NCBI GenBank assembly: GCA_021234155.1
Contig: JAJEKV010000091.1
Span: forward strand, 3,107,501 to 3,171,500
Length of the DNA: 64,000 bases
DNA from: Isoetes taiwanensis
Lineage: Eukaryota; Streptophyta; Lycopodiopsida; Isoetales; Isoetaceae
Direction: 5' to 3'
A program made the translations under genes and the position numbers. The notes below the pieces were generated by a model that worked only from the letters and a program-made list of their open reading frames with translations, was not told the DNA's origin and made no database searches. The first letter of the stretch is position 1, and the number at the start of each line of letters is the position of its first letter. Of the stretch, positions 42,006 to 53,680 are shown piece after piece.

Positions 42006-44320
42006 TGTTGATGGCAAACCTGGCTAAGCCACCAACCTCAGGTCAAAAGAAGCACTAATCTTGGTCTAGGACCTCCGGATCACTTGAGGTGATCACTGCG
42101 GTTGAAATATCTGTTCTTAACTTCCGTGAAAACAAAGATTACCACTAGTTTCCAAAAGCCGTAAAAACTAGTCTTACTCTAACAGCACAGAGATCAATGT
42201 GCTCGACATTTTGAACCCAAACAAGCATAGCATGCCACAATGATATCCAAGAAAGAAAGTCAGAGAAAGTCTATGCATAGAAGCTTCACGGTTGGTGAGA
42301 ATAATGATTCTTGACCAAGTCGAAATTGGTCAATGGACTGACAAAGGCACTAAATTTTGTCAAATAAGAATGGTGATGAATTTTTTATGCAACTAAAATT
42401 GCAGAAAGTGAACACGGTCCGCACAATAAGAGCATGCTATTTTCAAGATCAAAATTCAGTCTGCAATTTGGGAAGCATGTCTGAGCATCTAATGTTCATG
42501 AAGGATGAGACAGACTTTAAAACATCAATAGGTTGATCTTTCTCCTCTTTTTTCTTAGCTTTTCCTTTCCTAAATGATCGTACTAATGCAGCTAGAGCTT
42601 TTGTATGCAACCTGATCTGCAGAGGTATGGCTTTTTCTTCCTATTTATAGAGTTAATTCAAATATAAAATGCATCAAACGATATTTTTCCAAGGTCGATT
42701 TTCATTAAACTGGAATCAAAGTCATCACATTTGATATCCGGTCAATGATCAAGATGATCAATCAACAGGACATCTCTAAAATACATAAATCGTGAAGTTT
42801 TGGATACAAATCAATCATAATGTGCCTCGTGATCAATCTCTTAAGGCGGGAGGAACTCAAAGATCAATCCGACTTCACACTTCAGGGTGCCTTCTTTTGA
42901 ATCGCCAAAAGCCCACCGAATTTTTCATTGAATGAATCCCTTTTTAAAACTCTGTTTCCAGTAGGATCTTGGCAAATTCGGGATCTTGGCCATGTTTTTG
43001 GTTGGTTTAGGTACTTCTTTGGTCAGAAAGGTGACAGTAAAATGGTTGGCCACCAATGATTGTTGCTTTGATCAAGAAAATCCAGTTCTTGGCAAGCTAG
43101 GTTTTAGGGTTCAAGTTTTCTTGAGAACAATTATCCTATGTGCAAGAATCAAAAAATAGGCCAAGGTATAAATAGAGATCTATTTTCATCTCTCTTGATT
43201 ACATTGGTCTTCTCCCACGCCAAGCTCGGCTCGTGTTTGACTTGGCATGCGTGGGGACGCCCACTTAGCGAGAGGATGAGAGGGTAGATAGATGGGGGTA
43301 GATGTAGGTAGGTTTTGCCATTTTTAAATGAAGCACTTCCCAAGAAAACCATTTAGAAGGCCAATACACACTCTTTTTTTCAAAATTTTTTGTGCAAAAC
43401 CGGCATGACTTCATGAGGGCTATCAAGTGGTATCATCAAACTTTCAAATGCAATACTTTGATTTTTTGTGAAAAAATGAATGGGGTTAGTAGGTATTAGA
43501 CATGGGATTTGGTGAGGTGGCATGGAGGAAGAACAAGGCTAATAGGCACATTTGTCAATCATTTCAATCTTATGGTTGACCAACTTTTGGGTTTGGTCAA
43601 CATTTGCCTAGTCATCATTTGATGATGCAAGGTGATGTGATGATGTGGAATGATGTAATGGTGTTAAGTGATGTAATGGTATGGAGTGATGTGGTGATGT
43701 GGAACCATGTTGCTTAGGTGGCAACTTGGTGAATGACTTATGGAAGTGGCAAATGATGAGTGGAACAATGTGGCTTTGTAAGTGATGACATATGTATCTA
43801 GTCATCATGCCATGTCACTTGGAGGTAGTGACTAGGCAAACTCGTGTTTAGCTTTTCCTTTCTTTCTTTTTTTGTATAGCATAAAATGCCCCTTTTGCCA
43901 CATGGTATGGAGTGTGTGATAGTGGAATGATATGATGAAAAAGATGATGTAGAACTTGATGCTTAGGCAATCCTTTTGGTGTAACAACTTTGCAAATGTG
44001 CCCTAGGTAGTGGTAGGTCAAACTATGGAACAAAAGGCTATGTGTGAGGTGTATGATAGTATGGGGTGATGGAATGTTGGAGATGTGGGTGTAAGGTAAG
44101 GGAATAGAAATGACAATATGAAAGAGAAAAGATACCACTTTAATAGCTTGCAAACTTCATAGGGGGTCTTCCAAACTTCTAGATGCTTAGATCCTCTCCA
44201 TGTGTGACCTTGATTCCAGTTCAATGTCTTCACTTGGTTCTTCAACATAGCATCTTCTTTTCCCCGCAACATAAATAAGATTTGTCGGGCACTTTGCCAT
44301 GTTGCCATAGCAGGGCAACA
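42006..44320 (-). repeat. A-family LTR on the minus strand, shared between H and F
   Basis: It starts (minus) TGTTGCCCTGCTATGGCAACA at 44320, a terminal hairpin with a different loop from A, and ends CATCAACA at 42006. To its right, pol of H on the same strand ends at about 45285. To its left, gag F begins. It therefore serves as 3' LTR for H and 5' LTR for F. Length is 2.3 kb. A GATGATG/GATGTGG-rich stretch at 43610-43800 is low complexity. No coding is supported. Confidence 0.65.
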
Positions 44321-45284
44321 TCATGCTAAACAAGGAAAAGGAATGGCTGGTCCCCTCAGCCTTATGAGCAAAATATGACGTAAGAATGGTGATGGTGGTG
44401 CAAGAAAATGGAAATTTCGAGAATATGAGTAGCAAAGGGTGACAAAAAAGAAAAAAAATGGAGATGATGTTGGGGAAAGTCCCAATTTGGACATAATGAT
44501 GTGAGTGATGTTTGAATGGATGTTTTCAGATGGATGCTCATATGGAGTTGGAACAGTGACTTGACTCACGAGTGAGTTGACTCATGACTGACTTGACTTG
44601 CTTGACTTCTTTCTCAAAGATGTGTGGAGCAGAAATAAAGACTTGAGTTGGGAGTGTCTTTGACTTCTTCTAAAACTTGAGCTACCTTTATGGAAGGCTG
44701 ATGGAAGGTAGCAGGTTGTGTTCTCTTTGAAAAAAGATTTTGGAAGCAAGGGCTAGATGAGAATGGACCAAAGGCAGATGATCATGAATGGAATGTATCA
44801 AGTGAACCTGCAGGTATGGAAAAAATATGATGTTAGTACCACGTCCTCCCAGCTAGTTGTGGTAATATTTAGCTGTTTGGGATCCTGCATCAGTGAAGAA
44901 TTCTGGCTGATATGAATTGGAGGGCAACTGTTTGCTCAGGTGGAGATTATTCAGACTGATGAACCTGTGATGACAAGTTCTATATATGTTAGGAAACAAC
45001 TCCTCTTATGCTTTCATGACTGTGAACTCAACCTGCAACACCATAATACACACAAGATATCAAAGTTAAACCTATTTTCCCTTTTTTTTCTTTTTTCTCT
45101 TTTTTTTTTTTTTCTTCTTTTTTTTTTTTATGAAAGCAATTCCAAAATAACACTAAAAGAGCACAAGCATCCACATCTTTAAGGAACATGCCTATTAATT
45201 CTAAAGCTAGTGTCTCTAATAACTCAAATGACTAACTATCCAATAACTATTCTATTCAAACAAACTCATACAAATATGTTGTTG
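44321..45284 (-). other. 3' untranslated region of element H
   Basis: Contains the conserved GGCTGAGGGGACCAGCC (minus sense, about 44341-44357) seen upstream of the 3' LTR in A and C, repeated GACTTGACT strings near 44560-44610, and a T-rich plus-strand run at 45080-45130. No coding is supported. Confidence 0.5.
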
Positions 45285-46640
45285 CCAATACCTTTTCAGA
45301 TGCAATGTGTTTATAGGGTTCATGAGCTGTTGACCTGTTGTGATATCTTCTAGGAAGTAAGAATTTGTACCGCTTGTCCTGATTTTGTATGGCCCTTCCT
45401 ACAATGATCAAATTTTACTTTGTGTTTTCCTTTGCCTTGTCCCATTTGAGAACTAGCTCTCCCTCTTTGAAACTTCCTTGCAATTTGTGGATGGCCTTGA
45501 ATGCTGCTGCATCCTTTGCTTTCTTAAGCAACATGGTATTCTCGCTTCAAACCTCCCTCTCTTCCGGATGGAGCAACTTATCAAACCTTTCCTCAGTATG
45601 CTTCCTCTCTACGCATTTGAATCTTTAGAGCTAACCTTAATGGGGGCAACTCAATTCCACTGGAACAACAGCCTCAACACCATAGACAAGAGCAAAAGGT
45701 GTATGATTAGTAGCATTTTTAATTGTGGTTCTATATGCCCAAAGTGCATCATGTAATTTAAGGTGCCAATCTTTTTTATGCACCTCTATTGTTTTCTTGA
45801 GAATAGCTTTTAGCACCTTGTTGGTAGACTCAGCCTGGCCATTGCCTTGAGGGTAGTATGCTGAGCTTTTCACATGCTTTACCTTCAAGGTCTTTAGCAG
45901 GTTGCTGATCACATCATTCATGAACTGAGTGCCCCTGTCAGAAACTATTTTCAGAGGGATGCCAAACCTAGTGCATATGTTTTCATGTAGGAACCTAGCA
46001 GTTGTTAAGAGCATTTTGCTTGTCTCAATGGGACGGCCTCTGCCCACTTGGTGTGAAGAAATCTGTTGCCACTAGTATGTATTCATGCTGAGAGGGAGAG
46101 TTTGGATTTATAGGACCTATGAAGTCTAGTCCCCAAGTTTGGAATGGACCTGGAGACGTGATGCTAGTCAAAGCAGCAGGCTGAAGAATTCTTCTTCCAT
46201 GTATCTGGCATTTATGGCATCTCCTGATGGTCTCATAACAATCTTTGAACAAGCTAGGCCAATAGTATCCGGACACTGGTATTTTCTTTGCAGTTGTGTC
46301 GGTGCATAAGTGGCTCCACAAATTCCTTCATGACAAGCCTCCAATCAATCAACTCGGCTCGATCATTAACACACCTTAATAAAACACAGATTGATCAATT
46401 TTACATAGTACATCTCCAATCATTTCTGTATGTTTTGCTCTTTCTTTGAATCTTCTCAATCGAGTGCTTGTGAAGTTTTGTGGTACCTCTTCATGTTTGA
46501 GAAACTTGATGATTTCATCCCGCCAATCTTCTTGCATCTTCTTGGATAGCACAAGGTTAGTAGCAATTTCACACACCTCATCAGTATTTAAACCATTAAA
46601 ATCCTCAAACTCAAACACCTTGTTGGTCAAATAGTCACTA
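45285..46640 (-). pseudogene. Integrase of element H, A-family relative
   Basis: A preceding linker (46376-46630, with 'TRLRRFKERAKHTEMIGDVL') is followed by the zinc-binding 'CHKCQIHGRRIL' region. The catalytic core has Asp in 'WGLDFIGPINP', Asp in 'VSDRGTQFMNDVI' and Glu in 'YYPQGNGQAESTNKVLKAI'. 'HTPFALVYGVEAVVPVEL' and a C-terminal 'FKEGELVLKWDKAK' (about 45440) complete it. The DDE set is intact, in contrast to the more broken core of A. Only a few frame changes occur. Confidence 0.8.
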
Positions 46641-46960
46641 GGACTCTTGATTGTTTTGGCGATTCGAACTTTTAGATTATAATCTCAGATCTTGCAGGCC
46701 CATCTACAACAACTTAGCCTTACTCACGAGTTTTCGAAGAAAGCATGGGAATAGGATTTTGATGCATCATTATTTTACCTCATTGTGCTGGAACTATATG
46801 ACCAAGCCTTTGTAAAGAAAAACATTATTCAGCTGCACTTTTTCCATTCTTGGGAATTTTTGTTTTCAGCCTCAAACCAAATTGCCTGGCGGCAAAAAGA
46901 TATTATCCATGTTTACGCAAAGGTGCTATGCCTCTGACTTTGCTAGTGACACCGACATAT
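46641..46960 (-). pseudogene. Degenerate gypsy RNase H of element H
   Basis: Weakly readable: 'AYVGVTSKVRGIAPL' corresponds to FEVYITVTKKAIG of A, again without the catalytic Asp. 'AARQFGLR' and a later 'MEKVQLNN' follow. Heavily shifted and identified mainly by position between RT and integrase. Confidence 0.45.
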
Positions 46961-47399
46961 GCCCGAATGGTTGAGCAAGGTCCTGGTGGTTTAGAATCTC
47001 TGATTGGCATATGGAGGTTATCAGCAGGTCAAATCAGCCCGACATTCCGTCCATTCTATTGCAATAAATTTGCTCTCATTCTTGTTATACTTGCCAACCG
47101 TGTCGGAGCTTAAAAGGACTTATGATGTGTGAAAAGTTAGGGCACATACATTCTCAAAAAAAAAACTTGTCAACCCTATGAAACTTTTCACCGCTTTAAG
47201 GTTTTAGGTGGAGCTAATTTCTTGGGGGCTTCCATTTTTTCTTCCCGGACACTTTGATCCCTTGAGTAGACACCTCATGACCTAACAATTCCTTTAGAAG
47301 AGAGAAATACACTTCTTTGGATTCAAGCACCTCCACCTTCTGCATAATTCCATTGTCATTGTTAGCAACTCCATATGCTTACGTGAGAAGATCCTAGGC

Positions 47400-48140
47400 A
47401 TAAATCATCTAAGAAAAACTCTAAAATTTGACATTGGCATGCTTTGGAATATTTTATCCATTGCTCTTTGAAGGTAGCGGATGCATTCATCAAGCCAAAA
47501 GGCATTTTCATCATGGCAAAAGTACCCCAAGGGGTTTATGAAAGAGGTCTTAGCTTGATGCGCCTCTTTATCTTGATTTGATTGAAACTTCGAGAATCCA
47601 TCCAAAAAGCAATATATTTCTTTCCCTGCGATTTGCATGTAACACTTCTTCCGAAATGGTAATGGATAACAATCTTTAATAGTGGCCTTGTTTAAATCCT
47701 CAGAATCTATACAAATCCTAATGCTTTTTATTTTTTCTTTTCTCACGGAACAATGCAAGACAAACCCAAATCGGGATTTGTTATCTCTTTGATAACTTCG
47801 ACTTCCTTCATCTTCAATAATTCCTCTCTGATCGAGGGGTAAGTAGTGATGCATTTATTCTTGAGTTTTTGCATTACGGGTTTAGCATCTTCTTTTATCT
47901 TTATTTCAAACTCCCACCGGATATCGGTCCCTCCACTCCCACTAATTCTGTATAATCGAGGCAAAAGCGTCCTTCCAGCTCTCAAAGAAAATTTTTAAAG
48001 AAGCCTCATCTTTGCTATCAAATAGGTCTCCAAGAAAAAGTGTTCTTACCTGCCCATTTTGTTGATGGTTAACTCTTTTACCTCTTTTTTCTTGCTGTGC
48101 ATCTATCACCAGAATAGGATATAGGCTGTGTTGCATCTTC
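47400..48140 (-). pseudogene. Reverse transcriptase of element H
   Basis: The linker 'VRTLFLGDLFDSKDEASLKI' (48136-47942) precedes RT with 'FEIKIKEDAKPVMQKLKN', 'ICIDSEDLNKATIKDCYPLP' and 'AMDKIFQSMPMSNFRVFL', which runs into the catalytic region near 47405. Frames change twice. It is clearly of the same family as A but diverged. Confidence 0.75.
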
Positions 48141-48249
48141 CTTGTTCAATTCATCTTCATTTATAGCTCCTGACCTAAATAGTCAAGGAGCACGGGTTCT
48201 GCCAGCAGTGCATCGCCTCACAATTCTCCTCCCTAGGTATATGTTTGAT

Positions 48250-48575
48250 CTCCCAAGCCTTGAACTTGCTCGGCCGGTTGCAATACCCTTTCTTTGAGTC
48301 GACATGTCTTGGTTTTTGGTGCGATACTCTCCGGTCCATTATGCGCATATGGGTTGAGAGTCGCCAAAGATAGATACATTAGTTAAACCCAAAGCCAAAG
48401 ACTCTTCTAAGCCGGCTATAAGTGCCTTATATTCAGCCATATTTAGTGATTCCTTCATGTACTTCGCCAACTTTGGATAAGAGTTTATTGGCGAGAGAGT
48501 TCTTAATTGCAAAGGAAGATGCTATATTCAATTTGATTGAAATTCCACCATCAAACCATAACTTACACCTTTATT
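48250..48575 (-). pseudogene. Extra RNase H upstream of RT in element H
   Basis: Reading leftwards from 48575: 'WFDGGISIKLNIASSFAI' (first Asp), then in shifted frames the equivalents of AEYKALIAGL and of GDSQ, and finally 'IKHIP'. It lies upstream of RT on the same strand, as in A, C and D, so this more diverged copy shows the same domain order. Protease and gag are missing to its right. Confidence 0.65.
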
Positions 48576-48884
48576 GAGTTTTGCTTAGGTACCAAGGTCA
48601 TCTAAGGGCGGGTGGGTAGCGGCTTCCTATTAGTTTATAAAGCCCAGAGAAGCGAGGGCATTTTCAACACGCCATCTTCCAATCGGCATGTCTTGTTACA
48701 TAAAGTTTATGCAGTTAGCATCACTGTTTTGTTGTATAGAGTTACAGTTCTTGCTCCATTTGAAATGGTACCGCGCCCTTGGACCCGGTGGTCTAGCATC
48801 CTTTCTGATTAGACAACCACCTCCTTCCGGTAACCGTCCATATATAAGTCCACATCACAGTTATAGCAATGCATGTGTTGACTG
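48576..48884. other. Junction between elements H and C
   Basis: About 300 bp with no recognised content; neither pol of H nor LTR of C can be read here. Confidence 0.35.
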
Positions 48885-49221
48885 ATATTGATCAGAACTT
48901 GAGATCTAATATCTTGCGCATCAGAACTCTAATTTGGTCAAGATCTTCTCCCTTTGTTAGCCTATAACTTTTTCTCAGATAAGTCATAATGATTTGACCT
49001 TGAAAAATCGATCCACCCATAAGAGCTACATAATTTGGCATGAGGGATCCATATTCTTGAATTGGGAAAGGTATGAATGCTTGATATTTGAACCTTTTTC
49101 TTTGAGAAACTTTTGGTAGATCTGATCACCTTAAGTGATCTCGAGGTTCTAACCCTAACTTGAGCATAAACTCAAGTTGGCTTCTTGTGTTTGACTCTCT
49201 AGCCAAAGTTGAGGGTCAACA
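48885..49221 (+). repeat. Right end of the 5' LTR of element C
   Basis: Matches about 57475-57814 of the 3' LTR, for instance 'TAGCCTATAACTTTTTCTC' and 'TAAGTCATAATGATTTGACC', and ends GGGTCAACA. The left 1.5 kb is missing. The PBS-like TGGGAGGTTCTACCGAG follows at 49225. Confidence 0.65.
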
Positions 49222-49266
49222 TCTTGGGAGGTTCTACCGAGATCTTCCCTCGGGATTTCGTAACTC

Positions 49267-50290
49267 ATGGCTCCAAAGCAAAAATTTCCAGCCAGTAATG
49301 CTAGACCATTAGAAGATATTGATGCACCGCATCATTGCGTAGAAAGGCCATTGCCTTCAAGTTTCTCGACTAGCCCGCTTTCAAAACATGCCATACCAAT
49401 GAGTTGAATGTTCCTGTTCCTTTGCCTACTTTTGATTCTAGTATGACTGCTAACAACTTTTTGAGAATATTTGAGGATTATTACGTGGATTATGGTTTCA
49501 AGAAAGGCTGCAAGCTTTGAGTTTGAAAAATGCTTCAAAGAAGAGAGTGAAGCCGGGTACTTGGTTAACTTATGAAAAGTTAATGGGTACCACTTCATGG
49601 GATGAACCTTCGTCAAGAAGTTCCTAGATAGATTTGGTAAATTAGCCGCCCCAAAGGATTTGGTTAATGAGTTGCAAGGTTTCTCTATACATGCAAAAGA
49701 GAAAGTGTGAATCGGGTACAAAGAAAGGTTTAGCACATTTATGAGCAGTGTCAAAGAGTACAAGCTACAATCCCAACCCTTTTTAGTTACCGCTTTCATC
49801 AATGGTTTGGAAAGAAGACCGATATCCAAAGAAAGTCGCCAAGATCCAAGTCACTGGGATTTGATTCTATATACAGTTTTTGCCAAAACCATCGACCTAA
49901 CTCGATGAGCAATCTACATTTTGCCCGACAAGCATCATGTTTCTCACCATAGCCATGATCCTTTCTACCCCCCGATGTGCTTCATGCACATTATGATCAT
50001 CACCCTTCTATTCCAGCTTATGCCATACGTGAAGAAAAAGAAATCTAAAGAGGAGGAAGTAAATTCTCAAGTTGCGAGGTCAAGTCTGACCTATCTAAGG
50101 TTAATCATCAAGCTTTTTAGCAAAAATAACCAAACAATTGGTTGAACTCAAGGTTGCAAGAACATGTAAAACTTACCCTCAATGTATTCATTGCAATAGA
50201 ATTCTCATCCATCGAAATTTGCTATTGGCAAGTGTGTCCCAAATGCAATAGAAAAGGCCACTTTGGAAAGGAATGTCCTCTTGTTGTTCT
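49267..50290 (+). pseudogene. gag of element C
   Basis: The ATG at 49267 ('MAPKQKFPAS') lies in the same context as in A. About 60 bases after the first ten codons, not found in A, precede the shared core ('YQ.VECSCSFAYF' region, then the YYVDYGFKKG equivalent). Two zinc knuckles near 50180-50280 retain 'CPKCNRKGHFGKEC'. Numerous one-base changes break the frame, so no long ORF remains. Confidence 0.65.
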
Positions 50291-50599
50291 TTTATAAAGA
50301 AGTTGGCGATATTGATGTTAGGTGTGCTGTTAAGGAATATTTTGCTAAGGTGAAAAGAAAAGAGACCGTGAGCCTAAACCTCCCTCCCCGCGACATTTGG
50401 TGAACCAAGCACCCTATAAGATTTATTCAAGCTACGTAATTCCCAAATCAAGAAGTTATGGTGGTGCAAACTAGAAGCATGAATGAAGCTCATGTACATG
50501 TCAACCAAGTAGGCATTCCCATCGCTGTGTCTTCACCACCTATAGTGGAAGCACTGCTCAAATCATAGCTCCACCTCCTCAAAGAAAAATATGGTAAGA

Positions 50600-51240
50600 A
50601 AGATCAAGACTTTGATGAGGTTGATGTTTTGCTTAAAAATTCCAAAGTGAGTGTGGATCTTTTCACATTGCTAAAAGATTGCACCGAAGCTATAGAAAAG
50701 AGTACCGCAAAGAAACCGGTGGTGAGATATTAAATGCTTGTGTGAATTTTACCGATGCCACTAACCTTGTTCTAGCACGTAATGAAGAAGACCCCGATGC
50801 ATTCACATGTTCAGCTACTTTTAGGGGTTATACCTTCTCAAATGTGTTACTTGATGGGGATCCCCCCAAATATCATGCCATATCATATTATGAAAAAAAT
50901 GTGGTTTCGAGGTGGATAAGAAAGCTTCTATACTATTAAGATCTTTTATAATGCTAAGATCACCCCTATTGGTGTGGTAACTAAAGTGCCCAAGTAATAC
51001 ATAGGGTATAACCAGAGCCGCTAATTTTATTGTAGTAGCTTTGGAAGACATAGGGATGAGTCCGATATCTATGATTTACTTTTAGGGAGAAGGTGGTTAG
51101 CCATCAGGGATGCTAGACCAGCCTCCGGTCTTAAGAGATGTACCATCTCCAATGGTTCTCAAACCGCTACAATCTATAATCAAGATGGCTCCTATGGTCT
51201 CCAATGAAAAGGTAAACTTTTATTAAGGAAATGCTAATTG
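50600..51240 (+). pseudogene. Protease region of element C
   Basis: 'FRGYTFSNVLLDGD' with the active-site Asp lies near 50817-50858, and the downstream LLGRRWL equivalent lies near 51078. Frames shift between. Corresponds to 3566-4250 of A. Confidence 0.55.
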
Positions 51241-51344
51241 AAGAACCTTTGGGATCTTACAGAATAAAAAATACAAGACCAAGGAAATATGAAATGGTCC
51301 CTCTCATTATGGAATGTGCACTCCCCAGCAAACAAGGGCCATTA

Positions 51345-51720
51345 GGATTCTTATGGTTTGATGGAGGTATTTCTAAAAACTAAATATTGCATCATTCTGC
51401 CGCTATTCCTCAAAGATTCCTCTCATAAACTTTTAGCTAAAGTAGGAAGAATCTTCCCCCAAATTACATCTAATGTAGCGTAATATAAGGCTTTTGATTG
51501 CAGGTCTTCGAAGCCAAAGCTATGGATATTGCCAACATTCACATTTATGGTGACTCACAATTAATTTGTAGACAAGTTTCAAGAAACTACCAAAAAAAAA
51601 AATGCGCATATGGAGCTCTTAAAAAATCAAGTAATGGGAGTACTTTCGAAGTTTGCTTCATGGGAGATTACTCACATACCAAGAGAGAAAAATGTGGAAG
51701 CTAATGCCCCTGCAGGCAGA
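51345..51720 (+). pseudogene. Extra RNase H (aRNH) of element C, upstream of RT
   Basis: 'LWFDGGISKN' near 51350 (first Asp), a shifted AEYKA-L box near 51480, and 'MDIANIHIYGDSQLICRQV' (51520-51570) with the third acid. 'SHIPREKNVEAN' near 51672 corresponds to the last box, with Asn in place of Asp. Position before RT is as in A. Confidence 0.75.
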
Positions 51721-51799
51721 AAAACCTCACGCCACATCTAACCGAGGGAGCTATTCCGCAGAAAGACCTTGATGCTAGTGAGGTAAAGGCCCTTTGTCC

Positions 51800-52900
51800 T
51801 ATTCTAACCATTAATGCATCGAGGAAAAGGATATCAAGAGATCACCATCACAAAAAATGGTAAGACTAGAACCCTTTTTGTTGGAGATTTAATTGAATAC
51901 CAAAATAGGAGAATATACAAACGCTTCTTTGAAGAAAGGAAGGATGTGTTTGCCCGATTATTCTCGAAGCCATCGGGTATTAAAGCCGGGTATGCCAATT
52001 TGAAATCAAGATTAAAGAAGGATGTAAACCCGCTTTTCAAAAACCGAGAAGAATTAATGCTTTATTAATGGGATTGATCAAAGATGAGTTGGATAAAATG
52101 CTAGATGTGTGTTATTATTAAAATCATTAATCCGTAATGGGTATCTTGCATTGTAGCCAGAGAAAAAAAAGTGGTGCCTTAAGGATTTGCATTGATTATC
52201 GAGATCTCAACAAAGCTACCATCAAGGACCTGCTATCCCTTGCCTTTTTAGAAGAAATTTTATATGTCAGAAAGCAGGAAAGAGGTGTACTCATTTCTAG
52301 ATGGATTTTCGTGGATTTAATCAAATTGGCATTAAGGAAGAAGATCAACCCAAGACCTCTTTATTACCCCTTGGGGAACTTATGCAATGAAGAGAATGCC
52401 TTTTGATTAATGAATGCACCTCTACTTTCCGTGAGCTATGGACGTTATTTTTAGGCCTATGTCTCCTCAAGAATTCAGAGTTTATTTGGATGACCTCTCG
52501 CTTAGATCTCACCCTACTAATCATTTGGAATTACTTGCAAAAATATGCTCTTTTGTGTAGGGAATCTGAGTCAACCTTAACCCAAAGAAATGTATTTTTT
52601 TGCATCCAAAGGGCAACTTTTTGGGGCATGAGGTGTCCAACAATGGTATACAAGTGGCACAAGAAAAGGTTGAAGCCCCTCAAAAAGTCGGGTACCCCCA
52701 AAAAATCAAGGTGTCAAAAGTTTTATTGGCATGACTAGTTTTCTTAGGATGTATATTCCTAATTTTGCTCACATTATAAGTCCTATTTCTAAGCCGACAA
52801 GGATAGGCAGGATTTCTAAATCTGAGAGCAAGTATGTCCCCCGCCACATGGTCATCGATTGCCAAGAGTCTTTGAGTTGCTTATAAAGTCCATTTGTGAG
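51800..52900 (+). pseudogene. Reverse transcriptase of element C
   Basis: 'FVGDLIEYQNRRIYKRFF', 'SGALRICIDYRDLNKATIKD' (52170-52230), a shifted 'VYLDDLSLRSHP' (about 52480) and 'SFLRMYIPNFAHIISPI' near 52738. The same landmarks as A, in at least five frame segments. Confidence 0.75.
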
Positions 52901-53175
52901 GCTACTCTTCTAAAAACCTGATTTGGACAAGCCATTTGAGGTCTATATTACCATCACTAAAAAAGGCCATAGGTCTAGCTATTCTCATAGACAAGCACAC
53001 CATAGCTTTTGCCAAAGAAACGCTGGAGTTCAACCAAGAAAAGTACACCGTAATGGAGAAGAGTGTCACCGCTTTTATGTTCCCTCATTGATGCATAAGG
53101 TCACTTTACTATTGAAGAGTTCTCGCTCAAGTTTATATGAAGCAAAAACCAACGGGTTGTTATTTGGTTGGCGCT
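52901..53175 (+). pseudogene. Degenerate gypsy RNase H of element C, left part
   Basis: 'DKPFEVYITITKKG' (about 52926) shows the same missing Asp as A. The Glu box is seen as 'TVMEKSVTAFMFP' in a shifted frame. The domain is interrupted at about 53176 and resumes near 53680 with 'PKIQRWACKLQTFDISIKEL'. Confidence 0.65.
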
Positions 53176-53680
53176 TTTGGCTTATTGGATGCGTTGAGCC
53201 ACTTTCTACTGGCCACCGCCTTCAAAAAAATTTTTGGGACTTCCCACCGCTTCTCGCAGCTCTTATGGTCTAGTGGTTTGATCGAAGCTACCTTGGGGTC
53301 GGCACCGTGATCTCTCAGACGATCTATTTGCCCCGGGTTTCAAGAGAGGATGGAGGTTTAGCTGCATGAGTCCGCACTGCAAGCATTCGCACCTAGTCGC
53401 GAAGAGGTTACGGTTCGGGGCGTTTGTTGAAGTTCTCCGTTGTTGGAGGTATGCTTTGTTGCTTTTTGCAGCAAAGATAGCTTTTGATCCGTGGTCATCA
53501 TGGCAACGGTTTTTCCCCAGGGGGTTTTAATCCGCCATGGTGCTCACGGGCTTCGCCCATGCAATGTATTTTGTTTTCTTTGTACTTGTGGTCGCGATGT
53601 CCTTCGTGGACGCCTTTGTGGTGCGACGTAAAAAATATACTTCCTTCCTTCCTTCCTTCCTTCTAAACCAAAAATTCAAA
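53176..53680 (+). mobile_element. SINE-like insertion in element C
   Basis: About 500 bp absent from copy A separates 'TTATTTGGT' from 'AACCAAAAATTCAAAG'. It contains TGGTCTAGTGGTTTGATCG (about 53267), which resembles a Pol III A box of tRNA type, and it ends with (CTTC)n. It is GC-richer than its host. No clear B box or target-site duplication was found, and about 18 bases of the host are missing, so the class is uncertain. Confidence 0.4.

Noticed and set aside
45070-45135. Poly-T tract as a terminator or poly-A tail of an inserted gene
   Set aside because: Low-complexity T run within the 3' UTR of H, with no flanking duplication or coding sequence.
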